From: Gonium pectorale
Taxonomy: Eukaryota; Chlorophyta; Chlorophyceae; Chlamydomonadales; Volvocaceae
Direction of reading: 5' to 3'
Assembly: GCA_001584585.1 (NCBI GenBank)
Contig: LSYV01000070.1
Coordinates: forward strand, 11,790 to 75,789
DNA length: 64,000 nt
The notes under the pieces were generated by a model. It did no database searches, was not told the DNA's origin, and saw nothing but the letters and a program-made list of their open reading frames with translations. The position numbers and the translations under genes are program-made. This document shows positions 1 through 11,870 of the stretch, piece after piece. Positions within the stretch are counted from its first letter, which is position 1, and each line of letters begins with the position of its first letter.

Positions 1-56
1 CTGCACGGACAGTACCATACAAGGCCCTGCCCACCCTGCCTGACGGGGCATGTAAG

Positions 57-174
57 ACAAGTAGGGGGAAAAGCTTCCTTGAAGCTTGGAAAAGGGCGGA
101 GCCCCGTGAGACCGTATCGGGGATCTAGGTCATGAAGGGTTGGAGCGTGTATGTGTATCGTAGCGGATGCATGG
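57..174 (+). repeat. Dispersed repeat, copy 1
   Basis: This segment matches 4444-4555 almost base for base in the same orientation, apart from a few substitutions and a short insertion near its right end. Near the left end is a perfect inverted repeat of AAGCTTC and GAAGCTT separated by CTT. The two copies flank the glycosyltransferase-like gene at a spacing of about 4.4 kb. No coding capacity or terminal inverted repeat is visible, so the element class is unknown. Confidence 0.8.
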
Positions 175-281
175 GAACAGACTACTGTCAGGTGCACCAT
201 GACTGCATTCCGTAGCAAAGGCTGCGCACAGTCTAGCACAGCGAGCAGTCAAGGAACGCAGCGTATCTAAAGTAAGCTGGG

Positions 282-440
282 ATGCCGGATTCCAGCTTGC
301 AAAAGATGCCAGATGCGCCTGCGCCGGGTATCCAGGATGCCTACCCGCTTGCAGCGGGGATGCCAGATGCGCGCCCCTGCAGGATTCCCGGATGCCAGAT
401 GCGCCCTTCCACAACCCTCCAAAGATGCCGGATGCCACCC
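282..440 (+). repeat. Degenerate short tandem/interspersed motif GATGCCAGATGCGC
   Basis: Variants of GATGCC(A/G)GATGC recur near 305, 360, 389 and 422 with irregular GC-rich spacers. This looks like a decayed minisatellite. I see no coding reason for it. Confidence 0.55.
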
Positions 441-1199
441 TACCCCCGTGACCAACCAAAACGGGAATCTGGTATCGGTTGACACCCTCTTGTTGGCCGT
501 ACGGAGGGGCTGGGAGGTAGTGGAGCTGGCGACGGCCCATACCTCAGCCCCACCCGCATCGCCCATCCACACCCGCCACATACACTTTACTGAAGCCGAT
601 GCTCTAACTTAGGCATATGTTCCAATACGTATGGGTGTGGGGCCTGTCAGAATGGCTTCGCTGGAACCGCTGGAACCGGTTCGGGTTACGACCGCTAGTG
701 AAAAGCGCACTGTTCCTAGCGCCGGTAAACAAGGGCATGGCGGTGCATGGCAGTGGGCCTCGGGTACTCATGAGCATCACTCCAATGCATACATTGGACA
801 TCATTATCCGCCACCTGCCGTGCCTTCCATGTCGTCGCCACGTACACACTCAACCAACTCCTCCCAACGCCCGGCGAAAAGTGCACTGCCGCAGATAAGC
901 GCGCTATCCGCTGGTGCACGCAATACGTACAAATATGGTCACGCTATTTGCTGGTCTAGCCGGGATAACTCTGGGACTCCCGTTCTGGAGATCTCCTGAG
1001 GCCTGATCTGCTGAGGCCTGCAGCAAGAACTTCAGAACGGAAACCCAGAGAAAGGGAAAGGAGTCTCCAGCTGACTGGAATCCTTCTATGTAACTCGACC
1101 GTACGAGCGAGACATGGCTGGTTCCGGGAAGCGCGACCCAGCCTGCTGGACGTTACAGGTGGTGATACTGCATGCATTCCGGTATGCATCTGTCGGCTG

Positions 1200-1204
1200 T
1201 TACA
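1200..1204 (-). terminator. Possible TGTAA polyadenylation signal
   Basis: TGTAA on the minus strand lies about 80 bases beyond the stop of the glycosyltransferase-like gene. TGTAA is the usual polyadenylation motif in chlorophycean algae. At five bases it can occur by chance; the position is the main support. Confidence 0.4.
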
Positions 1205-1284
1205 TGTACGGTCGCTTATATGTGTGACACCGCTAGCCTGCTAAGGCTGCTCATATGCACGACGCATCGTCTGACACAACTATC

Positions 1285-3946
1285 CTACAACTCGGAGTGC
1301 ACGGGTGGATCCTGTGTGCTTGCCTCAGCCTCAACGGGACTCCATCCAGTCTCCTCCTCGTCACCGCTCTCGCTGCTTCCCACAGGTTCCGCAGCCGCCT
1401 CCTCAGCATCCACCGACCCATCACTATCGCCTTCCTCATCGGCCTGATTTGCGCCTTCCTCGTCACTTCCCTCCTTGGCCGATTCGGCCCCCCCGCTTCC
1501 CTGCAATGCAGCCGCTTCCGCCACTTCCGACTCCACCCACGCATCCCATGGGTGCGGCGGGAGCCCCGGTGGCAATGACTTGACGTCGAGGCGTGCCGCA
1601 CACACCCGCCCAAAGGTCTGCACCTGGTGCCAGCCCGATCGGTTGGCAAGCCGCAGGCACCGCAGCTCGATGAACTTGTGGCTGGCGTAGTTGAAGCTGT
1701 TCGGGTCAAACGTGACGTTGAGTTCCAGCAGCTCGTACAAATCGGGATGCGCTCGCATGCGGTCCGCAACCGACTTGACTGACACGCATGAGCCGCCAAA
1801 GCTCTGCGGCAAGCTCATGACCGAGTCGTCCCAGATGCCGCCCAGCAGCGCACACTGCTGCGGACTGGGGGCGTGGTTGACCAGGCACTTCCCATGAACG
1901 TAGTGGATCTGCACACGGACATGCGCCATGGCAATCGGGCACAGTCTTATGGGCTGGAGTACATACTGCTTGATGGTTCGAATGCTTGGTGGTCTTCGGT
2001 GCCGGGCCCACGTCCGCGTGTCATGCCCTTCACTTGTCAACGGAAACACTTCGCTGAGCATACCGATGCCTCCAACTGGACATTTTGCGGACTGAGGTAA
2101 TTATGTACCCTACCAAAGACTCATCGGGCAGGTGCTCACCTTCCAGCCCGCACTCTTGAGGATCTGCGCCATGACGCCATCGTTGGCGCCATGACTCCCA
2201 GTGGGGTCCACCACTCCGAAGCGGCGGTCCTCGGTGATCAGGCGCTGTAGATGGTAGGCGTTGGCCGCCAGGTCGGTCTGGCAGAAGCGCATGCCGTTCT
2301 CCTTGCACGGTGGAAGCCCTTCACCGTCCTCAAATCGCTCGCATGGGGAAGCTGAGAGCATTGCATGAGACGGCCGGGACACGCGGTTTGGGCAGGGTTC
2401 AGGGAGCAGTGCGAAGTGTAAAGATGCAGTGCATCCGGCATGTCGGCGCGTAAGCAACTTTGCAACAAGCAAACGTGAGAGAAATCGTACAGCTTGTGGC
2501 CCATGCAGTTAGCGTGTGAATGTCAACAGATAACAATCAGACTAGCCAAGGCCGGATGCCATGGCACTACCTGCAAGGCTCACGGCATGCTTCGGTCTCC
2601 AGCAGGTTGGTGCACGAAAACGTACGAAGTACGTCACAAGAGTTGTGATCTCACGGCCGTAGCGTACCACACCAAGGGCCGCACAGCACCGATCCTTGTG
2701 TGTTTACCTGTCGGGCGCTGGTAGCGGCTGTAGAAGTCGATAGCGACCACATCCGCGTCGGCCGGCGCTGAGAACACCGTCTCCACGAATTTTCGGTCAT
2801 ACGTGTTATCGCCATTCGTCACAACCACCCAGCGTGCGCGCTCCGGGCAGGCTGCGAGACAGGCGGGAAAAGCCGGCAGCCCATCAGACTGTGGAAGGTG
2901 GTAGCATATGAGAGGCAGCTGTGTGCGTGTCAGCCCTGAGCAAAGAAGTCTTGCGATCAGACAAGCATGAATTGACGTTAGTGTGGATGTGGTTGCCTGC
3001 ACGACGATGCAATCATGCCCCACTGCGCTGTACGTATCGCAGTCCCAACAGCAGCCCCACAGCCCAGTGGGCCCTCTGAACGATCAGCAAGGACATGCGC
3101 TTGTTGAAACTTTGAGAAGGCATATCACACTGAGTGCACGTGCAAGCAGCACCTCAGCTCGGTCGAAAGCACAGATACGACACGTCCGGTGCTACCAGGC
3201 CACGTTTCACACACGCACCACGGATCGCTATGTCCGTCAGGTTGTACAGCTTATTATGATAGTTCTTGGCCCACTGACCCCCATCCTTGGGATTGTACTT
3301 GTAATTAATCTGCAGGGCGGTGATACAGCGCAGGACTCAGGGTGCAACCATGACAAGGCCTGGCCTCAAGAGCAATGCAGGGTACCCAAGCCGCGTGCGT
3401 GTAATGTTTCAGTCAGGTTGCACGACATGAAACCAAGAGGAAGGACATGATTGTGAATGGAGCCGCAGAATCCCCTAAGCGCATAGCCATAGCAGGGCGT
3501 GCCGCTCCAGGCACCAGCGCACTCACCCACTCAGCGTGAACCCAGACCCGCGAGTCATTCAGGTCCCGCACGATGCGGCGGAGTTCAGGGAAGGGCCTGT
3601 TGTCCATCACCACCAGCATCGCCTCCCACCTGGAGACCATAAAACGAAGTGCAGTTCGCGCTTCATGCAGTTGTTGGCATGACACACGGAATACCCCTCC
3701 TACAAGCGCGGCAACCCGCCCGCACCTGCCCACGGTCTGGCCTTGGAGTGACCCAATGATCTTACGCAGAGACTTGTCACCCCATGTATCTCCGTGAGCC
3801 CAGTACGTGCGTATAACGAAGCACACAATGGTCTCGTCGGGTGAGATGTCGCTGTTGTAATCGGCATCGGCCGCATAGCATCCAGCAGTCATCCAAGCAG
3901 CGGATATGGCTAGCACAGAAAGCGCAATGGCGCGAAACCGCGCCAT
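1285..3946 (-). CDS. Secreted or Golgi glycosyltransferase-like protein, six exons
   Basis: Minus-strand exons by consensus splice sites and frame: 3946-3726, 3629-3527, 3309-3211, 2888-2708, 2318-2140 and 1908-1285, giving about 468 residues. The N-terminus is a signal peptide or anchor (MARFRAIALSVLAISAAWM, then GCYA). Exon 3 reads YNPKDGGQW and KLYNLTDIAIR; exon 4 has RWVVVTNGDNTYDRKFVETVF, which resembles the nucleotide-sugar-binding turn of GT-A glycosyltransferases. Exon 5 has CQTDLAANAYHLQ and exon 6 GKCLVNHAPSPQQCALLGGIWDD, with several cysteines that could form disulfides in a lumenal domain. The last 60 or so residues are an acidic Asp/Glu/Ala/Gly/Ser-rich tail. I recall a paralogous family of this type in chlorophycean algae but cannot name an activity, so 'glycosyltransferase-like' is inference from the NGDN segment. 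Confidence 0.65.
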
Positions 3947-6107
3947 CGGGAGGAAACGGTCGCAACCCGTGTTGGCTAAAGACCTTGTCGACAGATCATT
4001 TACATAGAAGTTATGAAATGCTTTGGAACTGATTCCTCGTCTCGAATGGCCATCTGTGGTAAACCGTGTCGAGCGCAGGCTTGTCTCCGGTACCTGAATT
4101 CAAGCTCACAGCTACTACATTGCCTATTGTACTTGTATGCACTGTGAAAGGGGAGGCAGGCAAGCACGTCCAGGTCGTGCCGTTCCCTAACCCGCCGAGC
4201 CCGCCGTTCCCGACCAGCGCGCTGGTCCCAACCCGAGCCCCCCCACCTTCTTTGGCATACAACCCGACACCTTACTCATCTCCTTTTCGGATATGCATGC
4301 CCTTATCGCCACGGTGGCTGCTATTGTGTACGTTCAACATTCTCTCCTTGTTGACAGAGCGCCAGGCTTGTCAGGCATTGCAAGGATGCCAATGCACTAC
4401 ATTTGCAGCTTAAATCGCGCCTTCTGCCTTGTATAAGTATAAAAACAAGTAGGGGAAAAGCTTCCTTGAAGCTTGGAAAAGGGCGGAGCCCCGTGAGACC
4501 GTACCGGGGATTTCGTTCATGAAGGGTGGAGCGTGTATGCGTAGCGGATACATGGATAGGGGCAACCGGTTTGACATGACCCGCACCCGCTGGCACCCGC
4601 CCTAAGGGGTACGGGAGCGAGAAAGAGAGCCACTACCTGTCACCCGTCATGAACCTGTTTGTCCGCAAACGGGCACCAACATTCGTTAGTGAAGCCCCGC
4701 TTGGCTTGCGCAGGTTTTGTCGTGACCGTGCCGGGTCCTTGGCTGGCCCATGAATAGACATGGTTGCGAGAACTGTGAGCGCCAGCAAGCAACTCACAGA
4801 CCGGGCACCTAGCAGCGGTATGTGCATATTTGACGACAGCATGAACGCTTTGCGTCCGCAAGTGTGCTGAAAAGCGAGAGCTACGGCCCCTTGCTATCTA
4901 TGGCAGATTTGGTGAGGGGCGCAAGGACAGGAACTCGCATTACGCAGTCACTCCGCAATTTGCCAGCACCAGATCATGGCCAGTTGTGAGTGCGACAGGG
5001 CGCTCCTGCTGTGATTGCACCGCAGGCCTCGTGTGCGCAGTGGGTTCCTCTGCTGCAGCAAGACACTAGCATTAGAACGTATCTGGGTGTGTACCTGGTG
5101 AATGAGGCATGGCCCTGGTTGCGCTTTGTGACAAATGTGACTGCTAGAAGCGGCCCTTGGGTAAGGGATTAGGGCCCATACAGGGGAGGTCTCCCCTGGG
5201 CCGTTATGTATGTGTGCGCACTCTCCATCAACATTTCGGCAAGGGTACGAACGCTTCCCCACCATGTAACCTGTCGTACCCACCCCCCACCAAAACGGGG
5301 TCATCGCAGCCTACTTCGCACCTACGTTACACCCACGACGAACGGGGTCGTTGCAGCAGTCCCCTACCTTCGGGCTAAATGTTTCAGTTATTGTGCCGCT
5401 GTGCAAAACCTCTACCCCTGAGCCCCCATTTTGTAGCCTTGGAACCTTGCCTTCACCGCTTCTGTCCCCAAAAGCCCATGTGCTCACCGAACTTAGTGAG
5501 GGCACGGCTTTGAGCGGCAATGACCATCCAAAGACTTGATTTTATTAGACAGGCGGTGTCGAGGTTCCACTGCGCTAGTGGCACCGCAACGTGAATTCGT
5601 CGAAGGCTTCCCAACTCTGGTATCCCAAACGTGAGCACTTAGCACCCGCTACCCTTCGAGCAAAACATCAATAACACGATTTGCCTCCGGCATCAAGCAA
5701 GAAGGAAACATTCAGGGCGGACGCGAAGCCGGCCTAGTGCCATATAGTAATGTATTGCAAGACAGTGTATCGCCACTTGATATTGGCAGGCACCATGTGC
5801 AGTGAGGACGTGATGGCGTGATATGAACGCTATCCGTCGTGGAAGCCCGTCATTGACTCCAGCAGAGAGCAATTGTGCACCTTTACCAAAACATGTGTTG
5901 CCCAGCAGGCAGGCGGCCTCCCACGCCTCCGTCCCCCGCGCCGTACAACGTGCCCGCGTCGTGCCACGCCGGGAGCATTAACACTGCGCGCGCGCCGTTT
6001 TAATGCACTGTGCGCCTTAATTGTCGTCCTGTCTGCCCGCGAACGCCGCCGTCCTGACTCAGTCGCTCACTGTCGGCGAGGCCCCGAGACAGCGTTTTGT
6101 CGCAGCT
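3947..6107. other. Intergenic region between divergent genes
   Basis: This is the 5' flank of both the glycosyltransferase-like gene (-) and GMP synthase (+). It contains the second copy of a dispersed repeat (4444-4555). The open frames are short and lack family similarity. The last 240 bases before the GMP synthase ATG are GC-rich and probably hold its promoter and 5' UTR. Confidence 0.5.
4444..4555 (+). repeat. Dispersed repeat, copy 2
   Basis: Near-identical to 57-174 in the same orientation, including the inverted AAGCTTC/GAAGCTT pair and the GGGCGGAGCCCCGTGAGACCG block. It differs by a few substitutions and a short deletion near the right end. Confidence 0.8.
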
Positions 6108-9100
6108 ATGGTGTCCAATGGCACGCAGTCCCACCATGCGGTGGTCCTTATCCTTGATTACGGCTCGCAATACACGCAGCTGATCACGCGACGCGTTCGC
6201 GAGCTGAGCATGTTTTCCATGCTATTCCCTGGCGACGCTTCGCTCGTGAGTGGAGGCATGCTGCAGACGCGCCGCATGTGCTGGTGCCGACGCTTTTTCG
6301 CACTGCAAACCCGCAGGACCGCATCAAGAGCGTGAGCCCCCGCGTGGTCATCCTCTCGGGCGGCCCCAACTCCGTGCACGTGGAGGGCTCCCCCCGCGTG
6401 CCGGACGGCTTCTTCGAGTACTGCGCGGAGCACAAAGTCCCCGTGCTGGGTATTTGCTACGGCATGCAAATGATCACACATCTGCTGGGCGGCGAGGTGA
6501 AGGCAGCCGTGCATGGCGGCGAGTACGGCCGCATGCCCATGGACATTGCTCCCGCCTCTCAGCTTTTCTCCTTCCTCAGCAGCACCACCGCCAACGTGTG
6601 GATGAGCCACGGTGATGAGGCCGTGAAGCTCCCCGAGGGCTTCACCGCCGTCGCCAAGAGCCACCAGGTACGGTGTTGGTTCCGGTTCTTCTCGCTTGCT
6701 TGCTTGGGGCGCGCTATCATGCTGACCCGCCTCCATGGTATGCACTGACCACACTTGTTCGACACGTTTCCTTGTCTATGCGGGTCGGCTTTACGAGCAG
6801 TGTAACAGCGTTTGGAGTTTGGACCCCAGCGTCCTACCCACAGTCGCCTCCCCGGGGTAATTTGGTGATCCCCATGCTTGCCTTTCGCTGACCATCGGCG
6901 CATGCAGCTCCGACGCACCGGGGACGCTCTGCTCGCAACATCTTTGCATTCCTGTCCCATGCTGCAGGGTGCTATTGTGGCGATCGAGAACCCCGAGCGC
7001 CGCATCTACGGCTTTCAGTTCCACCCTGAGGTGATGCACACAGAACACGGCATGGAGATGATCAAGCACTTCCTCATCGGCATCGCCCAGACGCCCGCCG
7101 ACTGGAACATGGGCCAAGTGTTGGAGGAGCAGCTGCAGAAGATTGCAGCCCTGGTGGGGATGCAGGGGATGGGTTCCTGCGTCTGGGGATCGATCGAGCT
7201 CGTGGGACGTGTGTGGGCAATGAACAGCCCGGCTGTGGGCAATGAAGTTAGCGGCGAAGGTGGCGAGGACTGGCGGTGGCAGGAGGCGCGAACCGGTGAC
7301 GCGTCAGGCTGCCGCTAGGAAGGGCTTCTGCACGTTGCCCTGAACTGCAGCACATGCGCGGAGACCTTGCACGCAGCCTGTTGGTGAGCTTAGGACGCAA
7401 CAGCAAGCTTCTCACACCCCCTCGCCATTACATGACGACGATGTAGTGCGCGCAAAGCTTGTGCTCCCAAATACGCCTACCCGCTCGCGCAATTTACCAT
7501 CCGCACCCGCAGGTTGGCCCCGAGGACCACGCCATCTGCGCTCTGTCGGGTGGCGTGGACAGCACGGTGGCGGCCACCCTGGTGCACAAGGTGCTGGGCG
7601 ACCGCCTGCACTGCGTATTCGTAGACAATGGGCTGCTGCGCTACAACGTGAGTTGCTGCACATCAGTCGAATCGCCGCTTAAAATATGCGTTCTAGTCGG
7701 GGGCAGGACACGGGTGCGCATGCCTCAAGGCCACGACCCGTGCCGTGTGTCGGCCGTAATGATGGGTGCGGTATAGGGATGCGGCATATGGAAGAAGCTG
7801 GGTGTTCGGGTGTTATGCGTCTCCCCTTGCACTCTGCAGAGCGCAGTACCCATGAAATCTGCCCCGGTGCACTGTCAGGGTAACATCACAGCGCTCCGGG
7901 TGAATTAGTCTGATTTCGGCCCGATGTGGGCCAGGAGCATTGTGGCGATGACCGCCCTAATGACCGGGACTGTGTCGGCACTGGTGAACAGCTGGCGGGA
8001 CCCTTGCAGCTGATGGTTCGGTCCTGCCCGCGTGCTCGTTGCCCGCCGTGTTTAATGCCCTGAACCCACAGGAGCAACAACGCGTGATGGACACTTTCAG
8101 CAACCATCTGCACCTGCCCGTCACGTGCGTGGACCACTCGAAACCCATGCTGGACCGGCTGCGCGGCTTGAGCGACCCGGAGGCGAAGCGCAAGGCGATT
8201 GGCGCCGAGTTCATTGAGGTGTTCAAGAACTTCCGCGATGAGCTCGAGAAGAATATCGGCAAGAGGCCCACGTTCCTGGTGCAGGGCACCCTGTGAGTGC
8301 GGACCGCGGGTGTGAGTGTGGGTGCGGGGACAGGTCTCGGTTTGGGGCGCGAGGGGGGAGAGAAGGGAGGGGAGGAGGGCCAGTGCTTGTGGCGCGAGGA
8401 CATGGGGATGCGTAGGTTGTACGGGCGGGTTGCATATGCAAGCTCGTGATCTTAGACCGTGAGACACTGACGGCTTTGTTACGCATTGGTCGGTAGTGGG
8501 TGGACAGTCGCCATGTTTCGCAGCCTCTGGACTTCGTCTTGACGTCTTGGCCCCCCCCCGTACTGACCTGAAACCTCACAACCATATGCTCCACCGGCCT
8601 TGCCCTCGGCCCAGGTACCCGGACGTTATTGAGTCGTGCCCGCCGCCCGGCAGCGGCCAGAAGCACAGCCACACCATCAAGTCGCACCACAACGTGGGCG
8701 GCCTGCCCAAGGACTTGCAGTTCACCCTCATCGAGCCCTTCCGGGAGCTCTTCAAGGACGAGGTACGTCGGGCTTCGGGGTGTTTGCGGGGTGGGGCCTT
8801 CTCCGTTGGTGGATATGGCAACGATGCAAGCGAGTGTACAGTCTTCGCACCGACAACTCTTGACGGCCTGGATTCGAATGCGTACATACCATCCGCTCGA
8901 TGGGGGGCGAGGCTGGCATGGCCAGGATGCATGCGAGTGCCGCAGCCAACGCGCTGAGGTCTGCAATTGGGTATCCTGCCCTGCCCCTACTCCTTATCGG
9001 TACGGTTTCATGCCCCTGCACCTCGCCCCCCTCGCTAGGTCCGCGCGGTGGGCCGGCTCCTGGGCGTGCCGGAGCAGTTCATCAAGCGCCACCCGTTCCC

Positions 9101-9470
9101 CGGCCCTGGCCTGGCGGTGCGCGTGCTGGGCGACGTGACAGAGGCCAACAAGCTGGACACGCTGCGGGAGGTGGACGAGATCTTCATCAACACCATCCGC
9201 GAGTACGGGCTTTACGACGAGATCTGGCAGGCCTTTGCCGTGTTCCTGCCAATCAAGGCCGTGGGCGTGCAGGGCGACCAGCGCAGCCACGCGCACGTGG
9301 TGGCGCTGCGCGCCGTGACCTCGGCCGACGGCATGACGGCCGACTGGTACAGCTTCACGCCCGCCTTCCTGCGCGATGTCTCGAACCGCATCTGCAACAA
9401 AGTGCGCTCCGTCAACCGCGTCGTCTACGACATCACCAGCAAGCCCCCTGGCACCATTGAGTGGGAGTAA
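6108..9470 (+). CDS. guaA: GMP synthase (glutamine-hydrolysing)
   Basis: It converts XMP to GMP using ATP and glutamine-derived ammonia, the last step of guanylate synthesis. Exons: 6108-6245, 6317-6667, 6968-7153, 7513-7647, 8072-8292, 8615-8762, 9039-9470; all junctions keep frame and give 536 residues, normal for the family. The class I amidotransferase domain comes first: [11 protein letters not shown], the nucleophile Cys in GICYGMQMI and the His-Glu pair in FQFHPEV. The ATP pyrophosphatase P-loop follows ([10 protein letters not shown] in exon 4), then [22 protein letters not shown] and the dimerisation domain ([14 protein letters not shown]) ending at GTIEWE. An in-frame ATG at 6021 would add 29 Ala/Ser/Arg-containing residues that could be a targeting peptide; I chose 6108 because homology begins just after it. 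The 3' end converges on the dynein light chain gene. Confidence 0.95.
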
Positions 9471-10099
9471 AGCAGCCTGGCCTGGCGGATTTCAGTTGCC
9501 GACTGGAATGCCAGGCGGTTGCCAATTGATGGACTTAGTAGGAAGCCGGAGGCCGATGGCGGCAGTCTGACGACGACTTCGTGACCTAGTATGGCTGGTC
9601 TTGGCGCGTGTGACGGCTGCAACGGGGAAGGCCGCATATGAGCAGCGCATAGGCAATTGCGGACGGCATTTAGATTTGGGTATGTGTGTTTGCGTTGCAC
9701 TTGGGCTGTGGGCAGAGGGAAGGAATCCAGGTTACAGGGCGTGCCGGTACCAATAGCTACCGAGCCACGTTCATACAATGACGTTATGAATGCATTGGCG
9801 CTTTCAGAGTGGTCTTGTATGGGGCCCTTACATCGCGCAAGCACCTATGTGCGTGTTCAAACGTTGCTTGACACGACAAGTTCAACCGAATACTGACTGG
9901 AGCACGGCGCCTCCCACCGCCGTGGGCATAAAGCTCGTGACGACGATCCGTTGGTGGTCGGTGCCCAGTGGAGGACATAGTAAGGTTTGGAGTCGCCCGT
10001 CCTTGGGTGACCACCACGAGCCACCAGCGCTCGTGCAGAAGTGCGCCGGCGCGTATATATTGTCACACCCACGAATCGTCGGGCAACGCCGGTACGGGT
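9471..10099. other. Convergent intergenic region
   Basis: This is the 3' flank shared by GMP synthase (+) and the dynein light chain gene (-). No gene is recognisable. It probably contains both 3' UTRs, including a minus-strand TGTAA at 9828-9832. Confidence 0.6.
9828..9832 (-). terminator. Possible TGTAA polyadenylation signal of the dynein light chain gene
   Basis: TGTAA on the minus strand about 270 bases past the stop at 10100. That distance is ordinary for an algal 3' UTR. Chance occurrence cannot be excluded. Confidence 0.35.
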
Positions 10100-11870
10100 T
10101 TAGACCGCTCGGGCAGCGTTGGCCTGTTCGCGCTCGTCCACGTCGACCGGCATCCCGTCGAGCTTTTTGAGGTTGGGTAGCCGCTTGACGACCTGTCCAG
10201 AATGAACACAGCAACATGTAACTCACATATGCAGTCGTGCCCTACGCTCCATGTGCAAGTTGTTTTCTCGCTGTGCCAATGCCACCGCACAATGTCAGTT
10301 CGTATGAAGGGTTTCAGGGTGCGCTCACACCACCACATAGCACGCTCTCCAATCAGCAAGTGCACGGAGCTCGCATTTGGCTCGTGTACCCAGGCAGCTA
10401 GACGCAAGCACCTTGACAACGCATTGATGACATGCGCCCGCCTGGCCCTGTAAGGCCTCGTCACCTGACGTGACAGCCATGCCAGATCTCCCGTAGCTCG
10501 CTCTCCTGCGCGCCTAACACCGTAGACCCCCTAAGCGTTTACTACCTGAGAGGCATTCCCAAACCAGGCTCGTGAGCCATCATGGCTGCAGCCTTTCCCT
10601 CCCACCCGCCTCCCTGCCCCCGCCAGCCAATGGCGGCCCACCTCTATCCGGTACTCGCTGGTGGCGTTGTTCTCGCGGTAATCGTTGTAGAGCGGATTGC
10701 CAGTCAGGAGCAGGTCCTCCAGCTTCTCCAGCACCGCGAGCTTGTCCACCTCGGCCCAGTTGGTGATTTTGTTGTTGGAGATGAACAGCACCCGCAGGTT
10801 GACCAGCTTTTCGATGCCGGACTGCGGGGAACCGAGGGAAAGCGGAAGCGGGGGCAGTTGCAAGCTGTGCAGGGCGACATCAGTTCCATCCTACACATGA
10901 GGATGGGCCGCGACGGCAACAATCCACCCACCTTTTCTATCTAATGGTTTCGGACGGCAGCCATGCGGCCTGCCGATGGAAGTCCGGGCCACGTGCGCTC
11001 AGTGGCAGCCGAATTACATGGTTGATCCCAAGGCCGCCTGCACAATCCGTGCGGGCGCGCATACCCGCGCGGGTTCAGCGCTCCCGGCCTGCTATGCATA
11101 CGGTGCTCCAGACCGCCGCATCATGGGTCTGGCACGTAATGTTAACAAGCCCGACGCGAAGCGTCATACCCACAACAGGCTCGGTTCCCTTCTCGCTTTG
11201 GAAACCCGCCGGGAACCCAACCTATCTAATCAGGTTACGGAACGACCGAAATGCAACTAACCTGGGAGGCTTCTCCTCTCCAGCAAGGGAGATTCCTAGT
11301 GGTATACCCCGCCTCCCCTTATCCTGCCCCGGGCGAGCACACTGGATACTCTGCCCCATCGCCCAGGAGTTCGTGCTCACCAAGCTCGCTATTTGGTTGT
11401 ACGAGATCCACAGCTCCTCCAGCGTGTCCGCCACCGCGTCCAGGTTCTCTATCTTCTTGATGAGATTTCTCCCGAGCGACAGGATCCGGAGGTTCTCCAT
11501 GCCTGACAAGCTGCTGATCTTCTCGATGTTGTTGGTGGAGAGGGCGAGATGTCTGCGTGCACGCTCGGGCACACACACCGTGAGCACCAGGTGGACGCAC
11601 GCCCGCGGCAAACCGCCCATCGCCCGTCACCGAGACACCCCATGCCAACACTTACTTGCACGCCTTCAGCGTGGAGAGGGTGGCGTCCATCTTCTCGATG
11701 GGGGGTATCATTCCATGCAGCTCGACCTGAGTTTGCACATGCGTCGGCATCAGCTGGCGATGAAGAATGCAGCTGGGTATGGGACTCGCCTTCTCCGCTT
11801 CGGTCGCTACGACGCCCTTGCGTTCTTCGAAAATTTTTATTGCTTCCTTGATTGCCATTTTCGTCGCCAT
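10100..11870 (-). CDS. DNAL1: Axonemal outer-arm dynein light chain 1 (leucine-rich repeat)
   Basis: LC1 binds the motor head of an outer-arm dynein heavy chain and helps tie it to the axonemal microtubule, adjusting ciliary beating. Exons: 11870-11790, 11726-11656, 11552-11381, 10821-10642, 10192-10100. They give exactly 198 residues, the length I recall for the Chlamydomonas protein. An N-terminal helix ([12 protein letters not shown]) and [18 protein letters not shown] precede LRRs with [38 protein letters not shown] and [11 protein letters not shown], then an LRR cap ([20 protein letters not shown]). The conserved C-terminus reads [19 protein letters not shown]. Intron 1 (11727-11789) has a GC donor (AAG|gcgagt). 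A cytosolic/axonemal protein; its presence indicates motile cilia. Confidence 0.96.

Larger units (their letters stand above)
1..1284. other. Intergenic spacer without a recognisable gene
   Basis: No open reading frame here shows family similarity, and both strands are broken into short frames. The stretch holds one copy of a dispersed repeat (57-174), a degenerate short-motif repeat (about 282-440) and, at its right end, a possible polyadenylation motif of the neighbouring minus-strand gene. Confidence 0.6.
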
